Assembly: GCA_016234525.1 (NCBI GenBank)
Contig: JACRBK010000199.1
Location: forward strand, 1 to 16,313
Length of the DNA: 16,313 bases
Direction: 5' to 3'
Origin: Chloroflexota bacterium
Lineage (GTDB): Bacteria; Chloroflexota; Anaerolineae; Aggregatilineales; Aggregatilineaceae
The translations under genes and the position numbers were made by a program. Position 1 is the first letter of the stretch. Each line of letters begins with the position of its first letter. Below the pieces are notes generated by a model. The model was not told the DNA's origin. It was given only the letters and a program-made list of their open reading frames with translations, and made no database searches. Positions 1-7,130 of this stretch are shown here, piece after piece.

Positions 1-378
1 CGGGCTGTAACACCCGATGCGATACACCAGCCAGGACGATCCTATAAAACAGATCACGCCAATAGCTAACGCCCAATAAGCCAGCGACCACCCGCTAAAC
101 CCAACCAGATAACCCAAAGCCAGCAGCAGCGGGTAAAGCAGGCTCGTCCCGCCTGATGTCGCCGGATCGCCAGGGTTATAAACCAGCGGCTCGCCGTGCG
201 CCCACTGCCGCGCATACTGAAAATGGATATAGGTATCGTCGAGGGGCATAATGAGCGGATCGCGGCTGGCAGACAGACTCAGCGCGAGGTAATAGATCGT
301 GACCAGGGTACAAGAAAGGGCCAGCCCTGCCCCGAACCGGTGGCGGCTGACCCTTTCTAACCAAGATTTGGTCCACAC
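1..378 (-). CDS. ArnT/PMT-like integral membrane glycosyltransferase, N-terminal part (partial)
   Basis: The reading frame is open from a GTG at 378 to the left edge (126 residues), so only the N-terminus is visible. A hydrophobic helix spans about residues 15-36. A short loop follows with the acidic pair D47-D48 in LDDTYIHFQYARQWA and the YNPGDPATSGGTSL motif (about 67-80), then two further hydrophobic stretches (about 81-95 and 98-118). This order, TM helix then DD-x-YI and the NPG/TS motif, is the start of lipid-linked-sugar glycosyltransferases related to dolichyl-phosphate-mannose/ArnT (GT-C fold), which transfer sugars outside the membrane. The GTG lies one base after the thioesterase stop; GGAAGG about 12 nt upstream is a distant ribosome site. 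A second frame opening at 376 is a shadow. Exact donor and acceptor cannot be told. Confidence 0.7.
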   Translation of the reverse strand, partial: MWTKSWLERVSRHRFGAGLALSCTLVTIYYLALSLSASRDPLIMPLDDTYIHFQYARQWAHGEPLVYNPGDPATSGGTSLLYPLLLALGYLVGFSGWSLAYWALAIGVICFIGSSWLVYRIGCYSP

Positions 379-379
379 G

Positions 380-919
380 TCAGGGATAGACCTTCCAGCC
401 TACATCTTGAGAAAGCATCTGATCTACATGTTCGGCGGGGATACTCACCAGGGTGCCGGACGCTTCAACAGCGACGGTGCCATCGGCCAGCACAATCTCA
501 CCGCTGACCTGAACCTTACGCCCCCGATCCTCGTCTACCCACCCGCGCACTTCGATTTCCTGATTAAGCGGCACAGGTCTACGATACCGAATCTGCATTT
601 GGGCGGTGAACATAAAGCGCGCGTTATGGATGGTATCTATTCCTTCTTCCGCCAAAATCGCGCGGCCCATCGTCTCATCAAGGATTGTCGCCAAAATTCC
701 GCCGTGTGCGACACCGGGATAACTCTGATATTGAGTGCCCAGGGTCAAACGCGCCCGCGAACGGTGATGGCCATCGTTAAAAAAACGAATTTGCAGCCCG
801 CACACATTCTCTACGCCGCACACAAAACACCAGCGCGAACTGGGCTGCTGGTCGTGCCGTCCATCGGTAGCTTGCGGAGACTGCGGATCATGTGAATCAG
901 AATGCTGTGAATCGGTCAT
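380..919 (-). CDS. PaaI-like hotdog-fold thioesterase
   Basis: 179 residues. The hotdog core begins near residue 30. The signature GVAHGGILATILDETMGRA (about 69-87) carries the HGG turn and the helix with the D-E pair that places the catalytic acid in PaaI/4HBT thioesterases, which hydrolyse acyl-CoA or related thioesters in the cytosol. The N-terminal 28 residues are polar (His, Ser, Gln, Asp) and probably disordered; a CxxC pair (CFVC, about 31-34) and another Cys at 40 follow, a pattern common in this subfamily. Start chosen at the ATG at 919; AGGA lies about 12 nt upstream. It sits 21 nt after the LLM oxidoreductase stop and abuts the membrane glycosyltransferase, so it is probably cotranscribed. 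The substrate is unknown. Confidence 0.8.
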   Translation of the reverse strand: MTDSQHSDSHDPQSPQATDGRHDQQPSSRWCFVCGVENVCGLQIRFFNDGHHRSRARLTLGTQYQSYPGVAHGGILATILDETMGRAILAEEGIDTIHNARFMFTAQMQIRYRRPVPLNQEIEVRGWVDEDRGRKVQVSGEIVLADGTVAVEASGTLVSIPAEHVDQMLSQDVGWKVYP

Positions 920-940
920 ACGCTCTCGAATCCTACCGGG

Positions 941-1951
941 TTAGGAAGCCGAATAACCTTGCGCAAAGGTATCAATCATCAGCCGCACATCGTCGCCCAA
1001 CGGGTACAACACCGGGCAGGTGCAGCCCGCCGACACATACTCGCGCACTTTCGCGCGTACTTCTTCCGGCGTACCGGATGCGGTGATCAACTGTACTACA
1101 TCATCCGGGACCAGTTCCATGGCCCGTTCGATCTGTTCTTCGGTGGCGGGCCAGGTGAGAACCTGATGAATTTCGTCCAGTAGGGCCGAACTGACACCGC
1201 TGGCTTTCATGATATGCGGCTGTTGGCCGAGATACTGTGTCACCAATTTACGCGCATTATCCAGGGCGCGTTTGCGGTTGCGATCTACTGAGCATACCAC
1301 CAACTGCGGGCGATCAATTTCGTCAATCGTGCGCCCGACCAGTTTCGCGCCCTGGGCTAACTGCTCCAGCGCGTTAACATTATAGGCGGGCGATACCAGA
1401 TAGTTCAGCAGCGCGCCGTCAGCAATCTCGCCAGCCATCGTCATCATTTTCGGCCCGGTCGCGCCAATATAGATCGGCACGTTGCGCGGCTCGCGGCGGC
1501 CATGCACAATATCAAGCTCGATCCCAGTCACATTCACAAACTCGCCGTGAAAAGTGACGTTACGCATTGCCAGCAGATCGCGCACGACGGTGACATGTTC
1601 GCGCATCGCCAGCAGCGGTTTAGAGCGTTCAATCCCGACATTCTTGGCTAACGGATCCCACCACGCGCCGATCCCCAACAAAATTCGGTTGGGGGCGAGA
1701 TCATCCAGGGTGAGAAAAGTCGCCGCCGTCAGGGCCACATTGCGCGTCCAGTTATTGATCACACCAGACCCAATTTTGATCCGTTTGGTGGTCGCCGCAT
1801 AAGCGGCCATTGGTACAATCGCATCACGCACCAGGCGGCTTTCGGCCTGCCAAACGGCCTCAAAACCGCGATCTTCGGCGTACTGCACATAACCAATTGC
1901 CTCGGATAATGGATGGGCATCTTGCAAATAAAGGGCAACTCGATCAGGCAT
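941..1951 (-). CDS. LLM-class F420-dependent oxidoreductase (Mer-like)
   Basis: 336 residues, a TIM-barrel luciferase-like monooxygenase-superfamily protein. Visible family features are the N-terminal strand VALYLQDAHPLSEAIGYVQYA, AEDRGFEAVWQAE (about 25-37), the TTKRIKIGSGVINN region, the ILLGIGAWWDP segment, and YIGATGPKMM in the C-terminal half. These fit the F420-using branch near methylene-tetrahydromethanopterin reductase (Mer) rather than FMN luciferases, and the five F420 genes immediately upstream support F420 as cofactor. A longer frame to 2014 exists, but the ATG at 1951 has a strong GGAGGAA ribosome site 8 nt upstream and makes the protein start at the first barrel strand. A 104-nt leader with a GC palindrome separates it from cofC, so it may have its own promoter. 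Substrate unknown. Confidence 0.85.
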   Translation of the reverse strand: MPDRVALYLQDAHPLSEAIGYVQYAEDRGFEAVWQAESRLVRDAIVPMAAYAATTKRIKIGSGVINNWTRNVALTAATFLTLDDLAPNRILLGIGAWWDPLAKNVGIERSKPLLAMREHVTVVRDLLAMRNVTFHGEFVNVTGIELDIVHGRREPRNVPIYIGATGPKMMTMAGEIADGALLNYLVSPAYNVNALEQLAQGAKLVGRTIDEIDRPQLVVCSVDRNRKRALDNARKLVTQYLGQQPHIMKASGVSSALLDEIHQVLTWPATEEQIERAMELVPDDVVQLITASGTPEEVRAKVREYVSAGCTCPVLYPLGDDVRLMIDTFAQGYSAS

Positions 1952-1988
1952 CGTCTCTATTCCTCCAAAGAAAACAATATACAAGTCT

Positions 1989-2023
1989 ATCCGTAAATTT
2001 ACCGGGCGCGGCAATCCGCGCCC
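1989..2023. repeat. GC-rich palindrome in the leader of the LLM gene (dispersed-repeat-like)
   Basis: The perfect 8-bp arms GGGCGCGG (2004-2011) and CCGCGCCC (2016-2023) enclose the loop CAAT. The flank ATCCGTAAATTT (1989-2000) recurs almost exactly beside another GC hairpin at 10671-10702. On the minus-strand RNA there is no U-run after the stem, so it is a poor intrinsic terminator. It more resembles a REP-like intergenic palindrome. An A/T-rich stretch with TATATT (about 1967-1972) lies between it and the LLM start and could hold a -10 element, but no good -35 box was found. Confidence 0.55.
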
Positions 2024-2055
2024 CTATAAAGTCATTGACGGACAGATTCAGCCGG

Positions 2056-2730
2056 TTATCCGCCCGGCTGCGGATCATCCACCAGCAGCAGTTCTTCGCG
2101 CTGGCCGTACTGGATTACAGGTTCGTCTAACACCTGCGCTAACTGATGGTACCACCGCAAATCACTGGCCGTGTCCAGGTCCAGGCTTACGCGCTCAGAA
2201 CGGTAGATCAACAGACCAGCATCAGCTTCTTTGACCAAACGTTGGTGTTCGGTAAAGCTGTTTTCCCCAAAATGATAGGGGATTAATCCTGGAGGCCGCA
2301 CCAACAGCAGATTGGTTCCCTGCTCATGCCAGTCCGGCGCGATCACCACCGATTTTTGATAACGGCCTAATTCTACAACATTGTCAATATCTTGCCCCGA
2401 AAGCAGCGGCATATCGGACGGAACCACCAGCACACTTTCGGACCCGCGCGTTCTGAGGACCTGTGTGGCGCGCAGCAGCGCTTTATTCAGCTCAGGCGGG
2501 CCGCTTTCCTGCACGGTTTGCGCGCCTAGTTCGCGCACCATTGCCAGAGCCTTCGTATCGCGGCTGATCACCAGTACCCCCTGGATAGAGGTTAACGGCA
2601 GCAGCAGACGCACTGTGCGCAGCAGTAGTTCCGTTGCCAGGCGTTCACGTTGTTCTGGCGTCAACACATCCGCCAGACGGCTTTTGGCCTTGCTCAGCGG
2701 CTTGATAGGAACAATTGCCCAGACACTCAT
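2056..2730 (-). CDS. cofC: 2-phospho-L-lactate/phosphoenolpyruvate guanylyltransferase CofC
   Basis: 224 residues. CofC activates phospholactate or phosphoenolpyruvate with GTP to give the GPP-linked intermediate used by CofD in F420 biosynthesis. It has the MobA-like nucleotidyltransferase fold: PIKPLSKAKSRLA (8-20) for phosphate binding, LNKAL (81-85), PSDMPLL (104-110) where the family often has P-D-L-P-L, GTN (138-140), FGENSFTEH (154-162) and LDLDTASDL (183-191) near the end. The ATG at 2730 forms an ATGA overlap with the cofD stop. The in-frame ATG seven codons upstream would overlap cofD by 25 nt and is less likely. GGGAG lies about 9 nt upstream. Length is normal for the family. Last gene of the F420 run before the LLM leader. 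Confidence 0.9.
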   Translation of the reverse strand: MSVWAIVPIKPLSKAKSRLADVLTPEQRERLATELLLRTVRLLLPLTSIQGVLVISRDTKALAMVRELGAQTVQESGPPELNKALLRATQVLRTRGSESVLVVPSDMPLLSGQDIDNVVELGRYQKSVVIAPDWHEQGTNLLLVRPPGLIPYHFGENSFTEHQRLVKEADAGLLIYRSERVSLDLDTASDLRWYHQLAQVLDEPVIQYGQREELLLVDDPQPGG

Positions 2731-3674
2731 CCTCGTATACTCCCACTCCACTCTAAAATTACATCCGCCAGACGTATTTTATCTTCATCCGTTTGCATCA
2801 AGGTCTTCGTTAACAATACAGCAGCACCCTCTACAGGTCGTTCTTGTTGATCGGACTCATCAATCACCAAACCATCGAGCAGCCCGGCATAATATTGCAG
2901 CAGGCCGCGCGGGGTAATCTCTAACCCTAACTCCGGCATCATCTTAGACGCCGGACCTTTAACCGCTTTTCCGCCCACAAACGGGCTGACCGCGATGCAA
3001 ATCCCTCGCCGCCGTTCAATCGCCTCGCGGACCCCAGGAACCGCCAGTACTGGCTGGATCGACAACACCGGGTTGGATGGGCAGAAAATAATCAGATCGG
3101 CGGTGCGTAGCGCTTCAGCAACGGCCCCGGTCATTCTCGCTTGTTCAGCCCCGCGAAACCATACTTTTTTAACCGTGGGCAGCCAGCGATGGCGCACAAA
3201 ATATTCCTGAAAGTCCAGCGCGCCATGCTCGACGGTATCTACAATGGTAGATAAAGGATCGTCGGTGACAGGCAGCAGGCGAAACGGTGATCCTAACCCG
3301 CGCATCAGCCGGGCCGTGATCTCCGTGAGCGTGATCCCTTCGGCTAACCAATGAGATCGCAGCAAATGAGTTGCCAGATCACGATCTCCCAGCCGGAACC
3401 AGGCATCTTCCCCATAACGGCTTAGCATATCCAACATCTGCCAGGAATCGCCCGCCAATCCCCACCCGGTCGCAGGATTAGCAACACCAGCGAGGGTATA
3501 CATGACGGTATCGAGGTCAGGAGAAATATGCAGCCCATACAGGCCAAAATCGTCGGCGACATTGCCGACGATTGCCAGTTGATCGAAGGGCAGCACCTTG
3601 GAAAGTCCGTAGACCAGTTTGGCCCCACCAACGCCGCCCGCCAGTGCTACCACTTTTTTCGATGTTAATACCAT
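2727..3674 (-). CDS. cofD: 2-phospho-L-lactate (or enolpyruvyl) transferase CofD
   Basis: 315 residues, normal CofD/FbiA length. CofD transfers the phospholactyl or enolpyruvyl-phosphate moiety from the GPP intermediate to Fo, giving F420-0 or dehydro-F420-0. Visible family motifs are LAGGVGGAKL (11-20), GNVADDFGLYGLHISPDLDT (37-56), and CPSNPVLSIQPVL in the C-terminal half. The ATG at 3674 sits inside the end of the nitroreductase gene (10-nt overlap, ATGGTATTAA) with no Shine-Dalgarno sequence, so translation is probably coupled to the upstream gene. Its stop overlaps the cofC start. Association with a dehydro-F420-reductase-type nitroreductase suggests the phosphoenolpyruvate-using bacterial variant; this is inference. 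Confidence 0.95.
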   Translation of the reverse strand: MVLTSKKVVALAGGVGGAKLVYGLSKVLPFDQLAIVGNVADDFGLYGLHISPDLDTVMYTLAGVANPATGWGLAGDSWQMLDMLSRYGEDAWFRLGDRDLATHLLRSHWLAEGITLTEITARLMRGLGSPFRLLPVTDDPLSTIVDTVEHGALDFQEYFVRHRWLPTVKKVWFRGAEQARMTGAVAEALRTADLIIFCPSNPVLSIQPVLAVPGVREAIERRRGICIAVSPFVGGKAVKGPASKMMPELGLEITPRGLLQYYAGLLDGLVIDESDQQERPVEGAAVLLTKTLMQTDEDKIRLADVILEWSGSIRG

Positions 3675-4270
3675 AGTGTTTTGGTTTCGAATGGCTCCCG
3701 GTCTTTGAACCGCTGCTCTGCCGGATAACCTAGAGTCAATAATGCCTGTGCCTGCCAGTCTGCCGGAAGATGAAGCGACTCACGCACGACATCCGGGCAA
3801 AAGAGGGGAGCGCACAGCCAGCACGCGCCTAATTTTTCAGCATGGGCCATCAACAGTATATTTTGAACCGCCAGGGCCACACTTTGAGCCGCCATCAAAT
3901 ATTCAGACTGCTGCCGGACAGCGTCAGAATACTGATCCATCTCTGCCATGCTCAAGCAGGCCAGGATCAAAGCCGGGGCCGTGCTGATACGTTCAATCGA
4001 GCGGGCGACCTGCGCTTCAACCTGTTCGACCGGCAGTCCCTCGGCCAGCAAATCTGCCTGGAAGCGTCGCCCCATCGCCTGAGCCAGATCGACACGCCGT
4101 GCCGGATCGGTGATCACGGCAAAACGACAGGGTTGGCGGTTGTGCGCCGATGGTCCCCAGCGCCCGGCTTCTAGCAGACGGCATAACACGTCGTGAGAGA
4201 TAGGACGATCCTCATAACGGCGGATCGAACGCCGGGTGCGCATCGTTTCCAACAGTTCAGCAGCATCCAT
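3665..4270 (-). CDS. Nitroreductase-family protein, probable dehydro-F420-0 reductase (FbiB C-terminal domain equivalent)
   Basis: 201 residues of the FMN-dependent nitroreductase fold. TRRSIRRYEDRPIS (12-25) is the FMN-phosphate-binding start, followed by LLEAGRWGPSAHNRQPCRF (32-50). The AVQNILLMAHAEKLGACW helix and ALLTLGYPAEQ occur near the end. In mycobacteria FbiB fuses CofE to such a domain, which reduces dehydro-F420-0 to F420-0. Here the gene lies directly after cofE (5-nt gap) and overlaps cofD by 10 nt, so the same job is likely from a separate polypeptide. ATG start at 4270. A general nitroreductase or BluB-like role is possible on sequence alone, but the position between cofE and cofD argues against it. 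Confidence 0.82.
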   Translation of the reverse strand: MDAAELLETMRTRRSIRRYEDRPISHDVLCRLLEAGRWGPSAHNRQPCRFAVITDPARRVDLAQAMGRRFQADLLAEGLPVEQVEAQVARSIERISTAPALILACLSMAEMDQYSDAVRQQSEYLMAAQSVALAVQNILLMAHAEKLGACWLCAPLFCPDVVRESLHLPADWQAQALLTLGYPAEQRFKDREPFETKTLWY

Positions 4271-4275
4271 ACCGT

Positions 4276-5076
4276 TTAACGGACCGGCTGTAAATGATCG
4301 GCATACAGGTCTTGTTCGGCTGGGCGAACCAGCTCGGCGGCATGACCATCCCCAACAGGTAGTTTAAGGCCGCGCACCAATGCCACCGGAATCCCTTCCG
4401 CCGCCTGCCCCAGGATCAACCCGGCAGCGGCAGCAATTTCATCGCCCAGACCGGTCACTGTCACTTGCAGCACCCGACCATACAGGTCAGTCATGCCGCG
4501 CATATCCCAGGCCGCCGGTAATCCTGCGAGGCCCACCGCCGTACCTACTGTACCGACACGGAAAGGCCGCCCAAACGAGTCGCTGATCACAATGCCCGGC
4601 GCGGTCCCGGTCAAATCGTGGATCGCCTGCCGAATATGCTGCGCCGACTCGTCCGGGTCTTCGGGCAGCAGCAGCACCCACTCTTCGCCATCGCGCCCCA
4701 CATTAGAATGATCGATCCCGGCATTAGCCAGGGTGAAGCCCAGGCGGTGACGCACAATGAGCACTTCGCCGCGCATCCGCGAAATGGCGCTGGATTCTTG
4801 TAAAATCAATTCAACCAAACGCGGGTCTTTGCGGGTAAGCTGCGCCACTTCTACCGCACGCGCAGAAGGTACCACCGTCCGCAAATCCACAAAACGCCCC
4901 TCGGCTTTTGAAACTAACTTGGACGTGATGACCAGAATATCACCCGCTTCTAACACCAGATCGGCCTGTGCGAGACTGCCGGTAATCAACCGGGCCAGAT
5001 CATCCCCTGGCTGAATATTGGGAATCCCCGGCAGCCCTACCAGGGTAAGTTGGGTTAAAGCTGCTTGAACAGGCAC
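4276..5076 (-). CDS. cofE: Coenzyme F420-0:L-glutamate ligase CofE
   Basis: 266 residues. CofE adds glutamates to F420-0 using GTP to make F420-1, F420-2 and longer forms. Motifs are ILVITSKLVSKAEGR (47-61), ANAGIDHSN (117-125), SDSFGRPFRVGTVGTAVG (165-182) and GDEIAAAAGL (211-220), all typical of CofE and the N-terminal half of FbiB. It lacks the C-terminal nitroreductase domain of actinobacterial FbiB; that domain is encoded separately just downstream. The start is a GTG at 5076, one base after the NADPH:F420 oxidoreductase stop, with only a weak GG-rich ribosome site, so translational coupling is likely. Length fits single-domain CofE. Confidence 0.93.
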   Translation of the reverse strand: MPVQAALTQLTLVGLPGIPNIQPGDDLARLITGSLAQADLVLEAGDILVITSKLVSKAEGRFVDLRTVVPSARAVEVAQLTRKDPRLVELILQESSAISRMRGEVLIVRHRLGFTLANAGIDHSNVGRDGEEWVLLLPEDPDESAQHIRQAIHDLTGTAPGIVISDSFGRPFRVGTVGTAVGLAGLPAAWDMRGMTDLYGRVLQVTVTGLGDEIAAAAGLILGQAAEGIPVALVRGLKLPVGDGHAAELVRPAEQDLYADHLQPVR

Positions 5077-5077
5077 G

Positions 5078-5752
5078 TTATTCCAGACCTGTGATGCGAA
5101 TGCCAGCCCCTACGACTTTGTAACGCTTATTGATATACAACAGCACCGGGGTCAACGCCTCAACTGCGACTGCATTGGCCAGCGGCCCAGCGTCAATCGC
5201 GCGCATTCCCTCAATCGCTTCAATCAATTGGAAGATTTCATTTTTGGCGTCGGCATCATCACCACACACCAAAACGTCACAGTTGACGCCATGTTTATAT
5301 TCTTGCAAATGGACAGCACTCACATTTTGGAAAGCCGCCACCAGTTTTACTCTCTCTCCCAGAATCGCCTGAGCTTCGAGGCTGGCGGACTTGCCTTCGG
5401 GAATGTAGACGGTGCGAACCGCAGGCGGGTTGAGTGGAACCGCAACATCAACCACGACCTTACCCTGCACCACATCTTTAATCGATTCCATAATTTCTTT
5501 ATGCGCGGTGTACGGAACCGAAACCACGACCAGGTCCGCTTCAGCGGCGGCCTGGACGTTATCCAAACCACGCACAATATCTTCGCCTAATATGGTATTG
5601 AGTTCATCCGCTTTGATCGCAGCACGCGCCGCATCACGCGAGCCGATCAAAACCCGGTAGCCGCTTTCGGCCCACCGCAGTACCAGGCCCGAACCTTCTT
5701 TGCCTGTCCCACCCAACACCGCAATCGTCAATACTTTCGGATCGTTTGACAA
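5078..5752 (-). CDS. npdG: NADPH:F420 oxidoreductase (F420-dependent NADP reductase)
   Basis: 224 residues. It exchanges hydride between F420H2 and NADP. The Rossmann fold starts at ITIAVLGGTGKEGSGLVLRW-like sequence with the dinucleotide loop GGTGKEG (14-20), the NADP-preferring IGSRD (36-40) after the second strand, and ADLVVVSVPY (about 74-83). The AFQNVSAVHL segment and the C-terminal AVAVEALTPVLLYINKRY helix match the Fno/NpdG family. The start is a TTG at 5752, chosen because GGGGAGG lies 9 nt upstream and no ATG precedes the first strand. It follows ssnA by 15 nt and precedes cofE by 1 nt, physically tying the F420 module to the upstream catabolic genes. Confidence 0.92.
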   Translation of the reverse strand: MSNDPKVLTIAVLGGTGKEGSGLVLRWAESGYRVLIGSRDAARAAIKADELNTILGEDIVRGLDNVQAAAEADLVVVSVPYTAHKEIMESIKDVVQGKVVVDVAVPLNPPAVRTVYIPEGKSASLEAQAILGERVKLVAAFQNVSAVHLQEYKHGVNCDVLVCGDDADAKNEIFQLIEAIEGMRAIDAGPLANAVAVEALTPVLLYINKRYKVVGAGIRITGLE

Positions 5753-5767
5753 AGGTCTATGCCTCCC

Positions 5768-7129
5768 CTATAGGTTTAACGCCTGTCTGGCAAAATGGTT
5801 GTACCGGTCCCACACTTTTGGTGCATAATCCCGCGCTGCGTCTGCAATTGCAGCTTCATCCAGAGTCAAAACCTGCTTGTCATGCATTACTATTGTACCA
5901 GCAACTATGGTCGTCGTGACCATCGAGGCTTCAAATCCAAACAGAATATGCCAGGGCAGGTTGCCCGCCGTCAGCGGCGTAAAGGGGTGATAATTCACCA
6001 GGATAATATCAGCGGCAGCGCCCGGAACCAGCCGCCCAATGGTCTGACCGGGAAAGAAGGTTTCGGCCAGCCGCGCATTATGCACTGTCGCCATCCGCGC
6101 AATCGCATCGCCCGGCGCCAGCCGGGGATCGCGGTGGGCCACTTTATGCAGAAAATAAGCAGCCTTCCACTCGGCCCACATGTTGTTGCTAAACCCATCA
6201 TTCCCCAGCGCTAGCGGCATTCCTTCGGCCAGCATAGTATCAACAGCAGCAGCGCCAACAGCATTATTCATATTGGAGCGCGGCTGGTGTGACACCCAGG
6301 TTCCAGTGTCTTTGAGGATGGCGCGTTCTTCTGCATTCACATGAACCGCATGGGCCACAATCGTTTTGGGCCCCAGGATTCCCAGCCGGTGCAGGCGGTG
6401 AACTACACGCTCGCCGGATTTTTGCAGGCTGTCTTCCTCGTCGGCTTCGTGTTCGGCCACATGAATATGGAACCCGGTATCCAGCCCTTGAGCCGCCTCG
6501 ACACAATCACGCAGCGTTTGATCGGAGAGAGTCAGACCGGCGTGCAATCCAAAGGTAGCCGATACCCGCGCCCGGTTTTTGGCGGCGCGCAAAAAACGCA
6601 CATTCTCTGCGATTCCAGCCTGCGCTTTTTCAGAGCCGTCGCGGTCCGTCACTTCGTAACACAACACAGAGCGCAGCCCAGCTTGATCGACAGCATCCGC
6701 GATAACATCGAGGCTGCCACCGATAAAATTAGGACTGGCATGATGATCGATCAGCGTGGTTGTACCATGTTTGATCGCATCAACCAGGCACACCAGTGCG
6801 CTAAAACGCACGGATTCTTCGTCTAATGCTTTATCAAGCGGCCACCACAACCGCTGTAATATTTCGGGAAAATTTTTAGGGGCAGGACCAGGGATCGCCA
6901 GTCCGCGCGCATATGCGCCATAAAAATGGGTGTGGGCGCAGATGCTGCCGGGCATAATCAACTGGCCTTTGGCATCCAACTTTTCGGCCTGTGGATAACG
7001 CGCCAACAAATCTGCCGATGTCCCTACCGCGCGGATGACATCTCCTTCGATCAATACTGCCCCATCTTCAATGACCTGGTTGGTATCTTCCCAGGTTACA
7101 ACTGTTCCATGAATAATCAACAAAATCAT
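5768..7129 (-). CDS. ssnA: SsnA-type aminohydrolase (amidohydrolase superfamily)
   Basis: 453 residues. Metal-dependent cytosolic amidohydrolase, recognisable as SsnA by LWWPLDKALDEESVRFSALV-like sequence, GTTTLIDHHASPNFIGGSL (122-140) and CYEVTDRDG (157-165). Candidate metal ligands are H66 and H68 in HTHFYG, H223 in HIHVAEHE, H260 or H263 in VAHAVH, and D311 in GNDGFSNN. SNMNNAVG (285-292) is also typical. Relatives deaminate purines or other N-heterocycles; SsnA itself is part of purine/urate catabolic clusters. ATG at 7129 is preferred over one seven codons upstream because GAGGG lies 5-6 nt before it and it starts one base after the preceding stop. This spacing implies coupling with the 228-residue protein gene. 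Exact substrate not assignable from sequence. Confidence 0.88.
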   Translation of the reverse strand: MILLIIHGTVVTWEDTNQVIEDGAVLIEGDVIRAVGTSADLLARYPQAEKLDAKGQLIMPGSICAHTHFYGAYARGLAIPGPAPKNFPEILQRLWWPLDKALDEESVRFSALVCLVDAIKHGTTTLIDHHASPNFIGGSLDVIADAVDQAGLRSVLCYEVTDRDGSEKAQAGIAENVRFLRAAKNRARVSATFGLHAGLTLSDQTLRDCVEAAQGLDTGFHIHVAEHEADEEDSLQKSGERVVHRLHRLGILGPKTIVAHAVHVNAEERAILKDTGTWVSHQPRSNMNNAVGAAAVDTMLAEGMPLALGNDGFSNNMWAEWKAAYFLHKVAHRDPRLAPGDAIARMATVHNARLAETFFPGQTIGRLVPGAAADIILVNYHPFTPLTAGNLPWHILFGFEASMVTTTIVAGTIVMHDKQVLTLDEAAIADAARDYAPKVWDRYNHFARQALNL

Positions 7130-7130
7130 T

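Noticed and set aside
176..376. A 66-codon frame starting at a GTG two bases inside the membrane glycosyltransferase start
   Set aside because: Arg/Pro-rich shadow; the frame opening at 378 gives a membrane protein with the DDTYIHFQYA motif and continues past the edge.
2381..2917. A 178-codon plus-strand frame across the cofC/cofD junction
   Set aside because: Overlaps two motif-confirmed genes; Ser/Arg-rich composition typical of a shadow.
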